Below, piece after piece: positions 28,753 to 37,020 of a stretch of DNA of 64,000 nucleotides. Origin of the DNA: Pseudomonas viridiflava (GTDB lineage: Bacteria > Pseudomonadota > Gammaproteobacteria > Pseudomonadales > Pseudomonadaceae); the NCBI RefSeq assembly GCF_900573885.1, contig NZ_UPSE01000346.1, forward strand, positions 186,001 to 250,000, read 5' to 3'. Positions within the stretch are counted from its first letter, which is position 1. Each line of letters begins with the position of its first letter. Made by a program: the position numbers and the translations under genes. Under the pieces are notes generated by a model that ran no database searches, had not been told where the DNA came from, and saw nothing but the letters and a program-made list of their open reading frames with translations.

Positions 28753-30723
28753 ATGGAAATCAAGTCCCGTAGTCCTATGTTGCGTTTCGCGCCGTCCAAG
28801 GCAGGCTTTGCCTTCGCCGGTCTTCTGCCGTTGCTGGTGGCTGCCCAGGCCCAGGCCGTGGAATTCAGCTTTGCCGACAATGAAGTCACTGGTTCCATCG
28901 ACACCACTGTGTCTTACGGCCAATTGTGGCGCGTACAGGGTCAGGACAAGAACAACAACGACATCAACACCAACGACGGCAACCGTAACTTCGATACCGG
29001 TCTGGTTTCCGAGGTTTATAAGATCACTTCCGATCTGGAAGCGACTTATAAAAACTACGGTCTTTTCGTCCGTGGTACCGCTTTCTATGACACGCAGATT
29101 ATGGACAAGCGCACCAACTACGGTGATGCAAACGATCCGATTCAGCCAAGCCAGAGCTACCCGAACGACTCAAGCTTCACTCACGACACTCGCCATAAGG
29201 CCGGGCGTAACGCGCAGATTCTCGACGCTTATGTTTACGGCAACTGGGATATCGCAGACTTGCCTGTAACGGCCCGTCTCGGTAACCAGGTATTCAACTG
29301 GGGTGAAGGTCTTTTCTACCGTGGCGGTATCAACACGACCAACCCGGTTGATGCTGCGAAGTTCCGCCTGCCAGGCTCCGAGTTGAAGGAGGTTTTGGTA
29401 CCGGTTGAAGCGCTTAGTTTTAACGTAGGCCTGACCGACAACCTGTCGATGGAAACCTTCTACCAGTTCAACTGGAAAGAGTCGGCCATTGACCCGGTTG
29501 GTACTTATTTCTCGGAAACTGACCTGTTCGCTGATGGCGGCAATACGGCCTATAACTCGTCGGGCGCATTGGCCGGTCTGTTGACGCCTAACCCAGGCTT
29601 TCCCGGTGGCAACTCTCTCTACAGCCTGCTGGCGGCTAACCCTGCCTCGGGTATTCGTGGCAGCGAATTGGCTAACCGCAACGCTTTCAAAGTGGCCAGC
29701 GTCGGTAGCGACATTAACGCGAAGAACGACGGCCAGTATGGCGTGAACTTCAAGTACATCGCCGAGGAGCTGAACTCCACCGAGTTTGGTGCCTATTTCG
29801 TTAATTATCATTCGAAAGAGCCGCAGATCTACGCCGATGTAAACGGTGCTTACAACGGCATCAGCCTGGCGCAGTACGGTGGTTTGTTGGGTAACGGTGC
29901 GGTGAACGCTGCAGCAGCGGCCTCCGGTAGTACCGCTCAGACTGTGGTGGGTGGCTTGTTAGCCGTCGATCTGGGTAACCAAGTGCAAGCCCGCCGTGAA
30001 TATGTTGAAGATATCCGCATGTACGGCTTCAGCTTCAACACCACCATTAACGAAACGTCAGTGTTTGGTGAGGTCTCCTACCGTCCAAACTTGCCGATTG
30101 GCATCGCAGCGACCAACGATGCGCTGCAGCAATTGCTGGGTCAGGCTACCCAATTCGCTCTGCGTCAGCAGATCAGTGTCGGCGGCCAGCAGTTGAGCAT
30201 GGGCGACGCTCTGCACAACTACGAGCGCGTTGAAGCTTTCAACACCTCGTTCGGTGCCATTGAAAACTTTGGTCCTGCTTTAGGTTTTGACTCGTTGATT
30301 GGCGTTGCAGAAATCGCGTCCGAACACCTGCGCGGTTCGGACTTGAAATACACCGATTACCAGGGCAATACCCGTTACTACTCCGGCCGGGGCAACACTG
30401 CCTACACCAGCGGCGGTGACCGTGACGACCAAGTCAACAAAAACGCCTACGGCTATACCCTCGTTATGTCCGGGACCTGGAACGATGTTTACGCTGGTGT
30501 GAACCTGTCCCCATACGTCGTTTTCAAGGATGACTTCGAGGGCAACTCCTATCAGACCGGTAACTTCATCGAAGGTCGCAAGGCTTACACCCTCGGCGTT
30601 AAAGCCAGCTACCTGAACAGCCTGGAAGGTGAACTGGCGTACACCGAGTTCTCGGGTGCTGGCCAGAACAACTCCAGCCGTGACCGCGACAACATCGGCG
30701 TCAACGTTAAGTACTCGTTCTAA
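28753..30723 (+). CDS. DUF1302 family outer-membrane-like protein
   Basis: 656 residues from ATG 28753 (GGAG upstream). A signal peptide ends around AAQAQAVEF (about residue 36). The mature part begins SFADNEVTGSIDTTVSYGQLWR and is rich in alternating aromatic/polar strands, ending NIGVNVKYSF with a C-terminal Phe, as in outer-membrane beta-barrels. DUF1302 members are large secreted or barrel proteins. It is the first gene of a cluster with DUF1329, YCF48-like and RND genes. It may form the outer-membrane part of a hydrophobic-compound transport route; this is inferred. Confidence 0.88.
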   Translation: MEIKSRSPMLRFAPSKAGFAFAGLLPLLVAAQAQAVEFSFADNEVTGSIDTTVSYGQLWRVQGQDKNNNDINTNDGNRNFDTGLVSEVYKITSDLEATYKNYGLFVRGTAFYDTQIMDKRTNYGDANDPIQPSQSYPNDSSFTHDTRHKAGRNAQILDAYVYGNWDIADLPVTARLGNQVFNWGEGLFYRGGINTTNPVDAAKFRLPGSELKEVLVPVEALSFNVGLTDNLSMETFYQFNWKESAIDPVGTYFSETDLFADGGNTAYNSSGALAGLLTPNPGFPGGNSLYSLLAANPASGIRGSELANRNAFKVASVGSDINAKNDGQYGVNFKYIAEELNSTEFGAYFVNYHSKEPQIYADVNGAYNGISLAQYGGLLGNGAVNAAAAASGSTAQTVVGGLLAVDLGNQVQARREYVEDIRMYGFSFNTTINETSVFGEVSYRPNLPIGIAATNDALQQLLGQATQFALRQQISVGGQQLSMGDALHNYERVEAFNTSFGAIENFGPALGFDSLIGVAEIASEHLRGSDLKYTDYQGNTRYYSGRGNTAYTSGGDRDDQVNKNAYGYTLVMSGTWNDVYAGVNLSPYVVFKDDFEGNSYQTGNFIEGRKAYTLGVKASYLNSLEGELAYTEFSGAGQNNSSRDRDNIGVNVKYSF

Positions 30724-30741
30724 CACCCTCTATATAAGAAG

Positions 30742-30763
30742 CCGGGCGCCTACGGGTGCCCGG
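30742..30763 (+). terminator. Hairpin between DUF1302 and DUF1329 genes
   Basis: CCGGGCGCC and GGTGCCCGG pair (one G-U) around a TACG loop. There is no T-run, so it is more likely an attenuating or RNA-stabilising hairpin that could give DUF1302 and DUF1329 different mRNA levels than a full terminator. Confidence 0.6.
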
Positions 30764-30789
30764 ACGATGATTGACCACGGAGAATCAAG

Positions 30790-32160
30790 ATGCTGAAAAA
30801 GCACACGCTGATTAGTGCTGCGATTGCGCTGGCGTTTACCGCCGGTAGCGCGCTGGCCGCTGTTTCGTCTTCGGAAGCCGCCAAGCTGGGCACCACGCTG
30901 ACGCCGTTCGGCGCCGAGAAAGCGGGTAACGCGGCAGGCACCATTCCGGCCTGGACTGGCGGTATCACCAAGGCGCCGGCTGGTTACAAAACCCCGGGTC
31001 AGCACCATGTCGATCCGTTCGCTGACGACAAGCCGCTGTACACCATCACCAAAGCCAACATGGACCAGTACAAGGCCAACCTGACCCCAGGCCAGATTGC
31101 CTTGTTCAACGCCTACCCGACTGACTATCAGTTGCCGGTGTACCCGACCCGTCGCTCCGGCTCCGCGCCGCAGTGGGTTTATGACAACACCCAGAAAAAC
31201 GCCACCACCGCCAAACTGCTCGATGGCGGCAACGGTTTCGCCGACGCTTACGGCGGCATCCCGTTCCCGATTCCGCAGAACGGCGTTGAAGCGGTGTGGA
31301 ACCACATCGCCCGTTATCGCGGTACGTACATCGTGCGTCGCGCTTCGGAAGTAGCGGTGCAGCGCAATGGCGACTTCACCCTGGTGACCTCGCAGCAAGA
31401 AGCGATGTTCCGTTTCTACGACCCGAAAAGTAACTACTCGAACCTGAACAACATCCTGTTCTACTACCTGTCCTTCACCAAGAGCCCGGCACGCCTGGCT
31501 GGCGGCGCGGTACTGGTACACGAGACTTTGGATCAGGTGAAAGAGCCGCGTCAGGCCTGGGGCTACAACGCTGGTCAGCGCCGCGTACGTCGCGCGCCGA
31601 ACCTGGCTTACGACACCCCGATCGCTGCCGCTGACGGCCTGCGTACTGCAGACGACACCGACATGTTCAACGGCTCGCCAGACCGTTACGACTGGAAGCT
31701 GATCGGCAAGAAAGAAATCTACATTCCGTACAACAACTACAAAATCAGCAGCCCCGACGTGAAATACGCCGACCTGCTGAAAGTGGGCCACCTCAACCCG
31801 GCTTACACCCGTTACGAGCTGCACCGTGTGTGGGTAGTTGAAGGCACGCTGAAAGCCGGCGCGCGTCACATCTACTCCAAGCGCGTACTGTTCCTCGACG
31901 AGGACAGCTGGCAAGCAGCAGAAGTGGACCAGTACGACGGCCGTGGCGAGCTGTGGCGCGTATCGTTGGCGTACCTGAAAAACTTCTACGAACTGCCAAC
32001 CACCTGGACGGCCCTGGACGTGTTCCACGACCTGCAAGCCCGTCGCTACCACGTACAGAACCTGGACAACGAAGAGCCGACCACCATCGACTTCAGCCAG
32101 CCGATTCCAGACGACGGCTACTTCAAGCCGGCTGCTCTGCGTCGTCGCGGTACGCGTTGA
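30790..32160 (+). CDS. DUF1329 family periplasmic protein
   Basis: 456 residues with a clear signal peptide (MLKKHTLISAAIALAFTAGSALA, cut near residue 23) and GGAG before the start. The mature protein opens AVSSSEAAKLGTTLTPFGAEKAGNAAGTIPAW, the DUF1329 signature, and contains FYYLSFTKSPARLAGG and GQRRVRRAPNLAYD. I recall that this family is predicted to have a LolA/LolB-like lipoprotein-carrier fold, which would suit periplasmic carriage of lipids. It sits immediately after DUF1302, and the pair is regularly linked in Proteobacteria. Confidence 0.9.
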   Translation: MLKKHTLISAAIALAFTAGSALAAVSSSEAAKLGTTLTPFGAEKAGNAAGTIPAWTGGITKAPAGYKTPGQHHVDPFADDKPLYTITKANMDQYKANLTPGQIALFNAYPTDYQLPVYPTRRSGSAPQWVYDNTQKNATTAKLLDGGNGFADAYGGIPFPIPQNGVEAVWNHIARYRGTYIVRRASEVAVQRNGDFTLVTSQQEAMFRFYDPKSNYSNLNNILFYYLSFTKSPARLAGGAVLVHETLDQVKEPRQAWGYNAGQRRVRRAPNLAYDTPIAAADGLRTADDTDMFNGSPDRYDWKLIGKKEIYIPYNNYKISSPDVKYADLLKVGHLNPAYTRYELHRVWVVEGTLKAGARHIYSKRVLFLDEDSWQAAEVDQYDGRGELWRVSLAYLKNFYELPTTWTALDVFHDLQARRYHVQNLDNEEPTTIDFSQPIPDDGYFKPAALRRRGTR

Positions 32161-32171
32161 TTGGTTGAATA

Positions 32172-32249
32172 GTTGGGCTTCGCCTGCGGCTCAACCCAAC
32201 CTACGGATGCGTCGTACCGTAGGTTGGGTTGAGCGAAGCGAAGCCCAAC
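32172..32249. repeat. Inverted pair of GTTGGG...CCCAAC repeats
   Basis: GTTGGGCTTCGCCTGCGGC through CAACCCAACCTACGG is mirrored, after a 10-base centre, by CCGTAGGTTGGGTTGAGCG through GAAGCCCAAC. Each arm is itself palindromic. Single copies lie at 10808 and 55660. Confidence 0.85.
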
Positions 32250-32296
32250 GTTAGAAGACCATAGGCAACACAACCCAGGTTGTGTAGTGTTCGGCA

Positions 32297-32324
32297 AAGG
32301 CCGCTACAGTCGTAGCGGCTTTTG
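32297..32324 (+). terminator. Terminator after the DUF1302-DUF1329 unit
   Basis: AAGGCCGCTAC and GTAGCGGCTTTT form a stem with a short AGTC loop and a T-rich end. It separates DUF1329 from the YCF48-like gene, so the latter probably has its own promoter. Confidence 0.8.
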
Positions 32325-32325
32325 T

Positions 32326-32365
32326 GCATCAGGGGTGTCTATTCCGAGGCATCAGAGGTGTCTAT
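32326..32365. repeat. Short direct repeat upstream of YCF48-like gene
   Basis: GCATCAGGGGTGTCTAT (32326-32342) and GCATCAGAGGTGTCTAT (32349-32365) differ by one base and are spaced 23 bp apart. It lies about 130 bases upstream of the YCF48-like start. It could be an operator or a simple duplication. Confidence 0.5.
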
Positions 32366-32496
32366 AACGCGTCAATCACGCGGGTTTGCCTTAACAAAAC
32401 ATAACGTCACGTTGATTGTCAGACCTTTCGAAAGCTGGATAGGATAGGCGGCCTGCAAAAAGGCTGATATCCCATAACAATAAAGGGGAAAGGTGT

Positions 32497-33591
32497 ATGA
32501 GTGAGCCCGTCATGCGGCGCACCCAGTCTGGTGATGCCAAGCAATTCCGCACACCAGCGTTCCGCTTCCACTCGCCGCTGGCTAACGTGCTTTCGCTGTG
32601 TAGTGTGTTGTCCGTTCTGAGTTTTGTTGCACCTCTTACCGTGCACGCGGCGACCGAAGATTCGGCGGCCGTCTACTCAATCCCATCCGCCAAAGCTGCA
32701 GACTCCCTGTTGCTCGACATCGACAACGCCGGCAAACGCCTGGTCGCTGTGGGTGACCGTGGCCACATTCTGTATTCCGACGATGAAGGCAAAACCTGGA
32801 TTCAGGCCAAAGTGCCGACCCGGATGATGCTCACGGCGGTGGCGTTCGGTGACGACAAACATGGCTGGGCGGTTGGTCACGATGCACTGATCCTCGCCAC
32901 TGAAGACGGTGGCACCACCTGGACTCAACAATTCAGCGACCAGGAACGGGAGGAGGGCGCGCCTTTCCTCGACGTCTGGTTCAAAGATGCGTCCACCGGT
33001 TTTGCCGTAGGTGCGTATGGTGCGCTGTTCACCACCACCGATGGCGGCAAGAACTGGGAAGATGCCGGCGACCGTCTCGACAACCCCGACGGTTACCACC
33101 TCAATGCCATCACCGAAGTGAAAGATTCCGGTCTGTTCGTCGTCGGTGAAATGGGCAGCATGTTCAGAAGTGCCGATGGCGGTGAAACCTGGGAAACCCT
33201 CGAGGGCCCTTATGAAGGTTCGCTGTTCGGCGTGATCGGCACCAATGAGCCGGGCACGCTTCTGGCCTATGGCCTGCGCGGCAATCTGTTCCGCTCCACC
33301 GATTTCGGCAGCAACTGGACACCCATCAAGGTCAAGTCGCCTCGCGGCAAACTCGACTTCGGTCTGTCTGGCGGTGCCTTGCTCAAAGATGGCTCTGTGG
33401 TCATCGTCGGGCACGGCGGCAGCGTACTGAAAAGCACCGATAACGGCCTGACCTTCAGCCTCATCAACCGTCCGGATCGCTTGTCCCTGTCCAGCGCTGC
33501 TGGCGACGACAAAGGTGATCTGGTGTTGGTCGGTCAAGGTGGCGTCCATGTCGCTTCGCCCACCGGTGAAGACGCTAGCCCAAAACAATAA
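32497..33591 (+). CDS. YCF48-like beta-propeller protein, exported
   Basis: 364 residues; a long basic N-region precedes the signal helix (about 30-51, VLSLCSVLSVLSFVAPLTVHA), and ATG 32512 is another possible start. The mature part has repeated propeller blades with the motif W-x-x-V/A...S-DGG-x-TW: DDEGKTW, EDGGTTWTQ, TDGGKNWED, ADGGETWET, STDFGSNW and STDNGLTF. This is the Ycf48/HCF136-type (or sialidase-like) fold, here in the periplasm. It is 17 bases upstream of the RND gene, and the two likely work together. Confidence 0.88.
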   Translation: MSEPVMRRTQSGDAKQFRTPAFRFHSPLANVLSLCSVLSVLSFVAPLTVHAATEDSAAVYSIPSAKAADSLLLDIDNAGKRLVAVGDRGHILYSDDEGKTWIQAKVPTRMMLTAVAFGDDKHGWAVGHDALILATEDGGTTWTQQFSDQEREEGAPFLDVWFKDASTGFAVGAYGALFTTTDGGKNWEDAGDRLDNPDGYHLNAITEVKDSGLFVVGEMGSMFRSADGGETWETLEGPYEGSLFGVIGTNEPGTLLAYGLRGNLFRSTDFGSNWTPIKVKSPRGKLDFGLSGGALLKDGSVVIVGHGGSVLKSTDNGLTFSLINRPDRLSLSSAAGDDKGDLVLVGQGGVHVASPTGEDASPKQ

Positions 33592-33607
33592 GCCGTGGCT
33601 TTGAGGT

Positions 33608-35992
33608 ATGAGTACGATGAGTAACCATCATCAGGATAAGGGCTCCTTTCTCGAGCGCCTGATCTTCAACAACCGGCCGACAGTGATCCTCATCTGCCTG
33701 CTGGTCAGCGTCTTCCTGTTCTACCAAGCGTTGCAGGTGCGTCCGTCCACCAGCTTCGAGAAGATGATTCCGCTGCAGCATCCTTTCATTCAGAAGATGC
33801 TCGAGCACCGCAATGATCTGGCCAACCTCGGCAACACCGTGCGTATCTCGGTGGAGGCCAAAGATGGCGATATCTTCAGCAAGGAATACATGGAAACCCT
33901 GCGTCAGGTGAACGACGAGGTGTTCTACATTCCAGGCGTCGACCGTTCCGGTCTGAAGTCGCTGTGGAGCCCGAGCGTTCGCTGGACCGAAGTGACCGAA
34001 GAAGGCTTCGCCGGCGGCGAAGTGATTCCGCAAACCTACGACGGCTCGCCAGACAGCCTCGACGAGCTGCGCAACAACGTGCTCAAGTCGGGCCAGATCG
34101 GTCGCCTGGTGGCGAACAACTTCAAATCGAGCATCGTCGATGTGCCGCTGCTGGAGTCCTACCCGGACCCGCAAGACCAGGGCACGCTGCTGAAACTCGA
34201 CTACCGCCAGTTCTCCCACGAACTGGAAGCGAAGATTCGCGACAAGTACGAAGCGCAGAACCCCAATGTGGAAATCCACATCGTCGGTTTCGCCAAGAAA
34301 GTCGGCGACCTTATTGATGGTCTGGTGATGGTCGTGGCGTTTTTCGCCATCGCTTTCATGATCACCCTCGTGTTGCTGATGTGGTTCACCCGCTGCTTCC
34401 GCAGCACCGTGGCGGTGCTGTTCACGACGCTGATTGCCGTTGTGTGGCAACTGGGCCTGATGCACACCGTAGGGTTCGGTCTGGACCCTTACTCGATGCT
34501 CGTGCCGTTCCTGATTTTCGCCATCGGTATTTCCCACGGCGTACAGAAAATCAACGGTATCGCCCTGCAATCGAGTGAAGCCGACAGCCCGCTGACCGCG
34601 GCGCGCCTGACCTTCCGCCAACTGTTCCTGCCGGGCGCCATCGCGATTCTGGCCGACGCCGTGGGCTTTATCACGCTGCTGATTATCGACATCGGCGTGA
34701 TCCGCGAGCTGGCCATCGGCGCGTCTATTGGTGTGGGCGTGATCGTGTTCACCAACCTGATCCTGCTGCCAGTCGCCATCTCCTATGTCGGCATCAGCAA
34801 GAAGGCCATCGAGCGCAGCAAGAAAGACGCCGTGCGCGACCACCCATTCTGGCGCCTGCTGTCGAACTTCGCCCATCCGGTTGTGGCTCCGGTTTCGGTG
34901 GTCATTGCCTTGGCAGCCTTCGGCGGCGGCTTGTGGTACGGCCACGGCCTGAAAATTGGTGACCTGGATCAGGGCGCGCCTGAGCTGCGTCCAGACTCGC
35001 GCTACAACCAGGACAACGCCTTCATCATCAACAACTACTCGACCAGTTCCGACGTGTTGGTAGTGATGGTGAAGACCAAGCCCGAGGGCTGCTCGATTCA
35101 CGAAACCATGCAGCCCATCGATGAGCTGATGTGGACCATGAGCAACACCGAAGGTGTGCAATCGGCCATCTCGCTGGTCACTGTTTCCAAGCAGATGATC
35201 AAGGGCATGAACGAGGGCAACCTGAAGTGGGAAACCCTGTCGCGTAACAAAGACGTGCTGAACAACTCCATCGCCCGTGCCGATGGCCTGTTCAACAACG
35301 ACTGCTCGCTGGCACCGGTGCTGGTGTTCCTCAACGACCACAAAGCCGAAACCCTCGACCGTGCGGTCAACGCGGTGAAAGCCTTCGCCAAGGAACACGA
35401 CAACGAGAACCTGCAATTCCTGCTTGCTGCAGGTAACGCCGGTATCGAAGCTGCCACCAACGAAGTGATCAAGGAAACCGAGTTCACCATCCTGATCCTG
35501 GTGTACATCTGCGTTGCCGCCATGTGCCTGATCACCTTCCGCTCGTTCGCCGCAACGCTGTGCATCGTGCTGCCGTTGATCCTTACTTCGGTGTTGGGTA
35601 ATGCGCTGATGACCTTCCTGGGCATCGGTGTGAAGGTGGCGACCTTGCCGGTAATCGCGCTGGGTGTGGGTATTGGTGTGGACTACGGCATCTATATCTA
35701 CAGCCGTCTGGAAAGCTTCCTGCGCGCCGGCATGCCGCTGCAAGAAGCCTATTACCAGACCCTGAAATCCACCGGTAAAGCGGTACTGTTCACCGGTTTG
35801 TGCCTGGCAATTGGCGTGTGCACCTGGATTTTCTCGGCGATCAAGTTCCAGGCCGACATGGGCCTGATGCTGACCTTCATGCTGCTCTGGAACATGTTCG
35901 GCGCGCTGTGGCTGTTGCCAGCGCTGGCACGCTTCCTGATCAAGCCTGAGAAGTTGGCAGGCAAGAAAGGCGGCTCGCTGCTGGCCCACTAA
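33608..35992 (+). CDS. RND/MMPL-family transporter
   Basis: 794 residues, about 12 membrane helices in two similar halves, each with a large periplasmic loop (about 45-235 and 430-620). The second half has LGVGIGVDYGIYIYSRLESF, the Asp-Tyr motif of proton-coupled MmpL/RND proteins; the matching site in the first half reads FAIGISHGVQKING, without Asp. It is shorter than tripartite RND pumps (about 1,050) and has no adaptor or TolC gene nearby, which fits the lipid-exporter (HpnN/MmpL-like) branch. It is probably an inner-membrane exporter acting with the YCF48-like, DUF1329 and DUF1302 proteins. Confidence 0.9.
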   Translation: MSTMSNHHQDKGSFLERLIFNNRPTVILICLLVSVFLFYQALQVRPSTSFEKMIPLQHPFIQKMLEHRNDLANLGNTVRISVEAKDGDIFSKEYMETLRQVNDEVFYIPGVDRSGLKSLWSPSVRWTEVTEEGFAGGEVIPQTYDGSPDSLDELRNNVLKSGQIGRLVANNFKSSIVDVPLLESYPDPQDQGTLLKLDYRQFSHELEAKIRDKYEAQNPNVEIHIVGFAKKVGDLIDGLVMVVAFFAIAFMITLVLLMWFTRCFRSTVAVLFTTLIAVVWQLGLMHTVGFGLDPYSMLVPFLIFAIGISHGVQKINGIALQSSEADSPLTAARLTFRQLFLPGAIAILADAVGFITLLIIDIGVIRELAIGASIGVGVIVFTNLILLPVAISYVGISKKAIERSKKDAVRDHPFWRLLSNFAHPVVAPVSVVIALAAFGGGLWYGHGLKIGDLDQGAPELRPDSRYNQDNAFIINNYSTSSDVLVVMVKTKPEGCSIHETMQPIDELMWTMSNTEGVQSAISLVTVSKQMIKGMNEGNLKWETLSRNKDVLNNSIARADGLFNNDCSLAPVLVFLNDHKAETLDRAVNAVKAFAKEHDNENLQFLLAAGNAGIEAATNEVIKETEFTILILVYICVAAMCLITFRSFAATLCIVLPLILTSVLGNALMTFLGIGVKVATLPVIALGVGIGVDYGIYIYSRLESFLRAGMPLQEAYYQTLKSTGKAVLFTGLCLAIGVCTWIFSAIKFQADMGLMLTFMLLWNMFGALWLLPALARFLIKPEKLAGKKGGSLLAH

Positions 35993-36008
35993 GGCCCGGG
36001 TGAGCAAC

Positions 36009-36039
36009 AAAAAAACCGCAGCCTGGGCTGCGGTTTTTT
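36009..36039 (+). terminator. Rho-independent terminator after RND gene
   Basis: AAAAAACCGCAGCC and GGCTGCGGTTTTTT are perfect arms around a short loop. It ends the RND transcript and, being symmetrical, could also terminate the leftward MBL-fold gene. Confidence 0.95.
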
Positions 36040-36060
36040 ATGCCTGAAACGTCGTTTCCA

Positions 36061-36123
36061 GGGATCGCGGCTAAAGCCGCTCCTACAGCCAGCGCCGAAC
36101 CTGTGGGAGCGGCTTTAGCCGCG
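36061..36123. repeat. REP inverted pair
   Basis: GGATCGCGGCTAAAGCCGCT with CCTACAG on the left and CTGTGGGAGCGGCTTTAGCC on the right form an inverted REP pair. It lies between the RND terminator and the MBL gene stop. Confidence 0.88.
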
Positions 36124-36140
36124 AGTTTTTGCTCTCCCGC

Positions 36141-36866
36141 TCAGCCGTGCGCCTTCAACCACTCATCAATCATCCCGCGCAAATGCTCGCCGGAAAAACT
36201 GTCGAAATGCCCGCCATGCACGGTGCGCACCGGCAGCCGTCGCAAGCGTTCGAGGCTGGCGGCATAGTCGTCGAGGTTGGAGTGGTAGGCGTCTTCGATC
36301 AGCGGGCCGTCGTAGATGATGTCGCCACTGAACAGGGTTTCGGTACTGGCCTCCCACAGGCTGATGCCGCCCGGTGAGTGGCCGGGCGTATGCAGCACCT
36401 GCAACACCCGATTGCCCAGGTCCAGCACATCGCCGTCCTCGACAAACCCGGTCGCCGGCGCCGCTTTTACCTGGTACTCGGCGTAGCACAGCGGGCAATC
36501 CGGGTGCGCTTCAAACATCTCGTCGCCCACGAATGCCGTGCTCAAGGTATTGGCGCCGTCGGGGTGGGCGAGAATGTCCGCCTCGGCCGGATGCACCAGG
36601 CGCTCGCTGAATTCGTGGTGCCCGGCGATATGGTCAAAATGGCAATGACTGGCCACCGCCACCAGCGGTTTTTCCGTGAGCCACGGCAGCTGTTCGCGCA
36701 GGCTTACCAGACCGGAGCCGCTGTCGAGCAGCACGTCTCTGTCGCGACCTTGAATGTGCCAGAGGTTGCAGCGATAGAACGGGCGGATGTACGGCTCGTG
36801 GATAAGGCTGATGCTGTCGTAGCAGTGGCGGACTTCGAACCATTTGTCTCGGGTGACGATTTTCAT
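36141..36866 (-). CDS. MBL-fold metallohydrolase
   Basis: 241 residues from ATG 36866; an upstream extension runs through repeat DNA and is rejected. The metallo-beta-lactamase zinc motif HCHFDH is at 74-79; GHSPGGISLW, LFSGDIIYD and the final HGGHFDSF supply the other ligands. It is the last gene of the leftward guanidino run but is separated from the decarboxylase by about 150 bp of repeats, so co-transcription is uncertain. The substrate is unknown. Confidence 0.87.
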   Translation of the reverse strand: MKIVTRDKWFEVRHCYDSISLIHEPYIRPFYRCNLWHIQGRDRDVLLDSGSGLVSLREQLPWLTEKPLVAVASHCHFDHIAGHHEFSERLVHPAEADILAHPDGANTLSTAFVGDEMFEAHPDCPLCYAEYQVKAAPATGFVEDGDVLDLGNRVLQVLHTPGHSPGGISLWEASTETLFSGDIIYDGPLIEDAYHSNLDDYAASLERLRRLPVRTVHGGHFDSFSGEHLRGMIDEWLKAHG

Positions 36867-36917
36867 GAGGGGCTCTTTTCTGGGGCGCGCGGTGTGGGCT
36901 GAAGCTTTTGTCTCATT

Positions 36918-37020
36918 CAAAATTCTGGATCCCCGCCTGCGCGGGGATGACGGTGGACTCAACAGAGCTACCCGTCATCCTCGCGCAGGCGGCGGTCCGA
37001 CGATTCGAGATCCAGAATTT
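36918..37020. repeat. dRS3-like repeats between MBL and decarboxylase genes
   Basis: AATTCTGGATCCCCGCCTGC with GCGGGGATGACGG, then CCCGTCATCCTCGCGCAGGC with GGCGGTCCGACGATTCGAGATCCAGAATTT. These are the same family as 20376-20548. The right end reaches the stop codon of the decarboxylase gene. Confidence 0.8.

Noticed and set aside
33575..36010. 811-codon open frame on the minus strand
   Set aside because: It lies opposite the RND gene, is His/Gln-rich, and shows no family motif; a GC-composition shadow.
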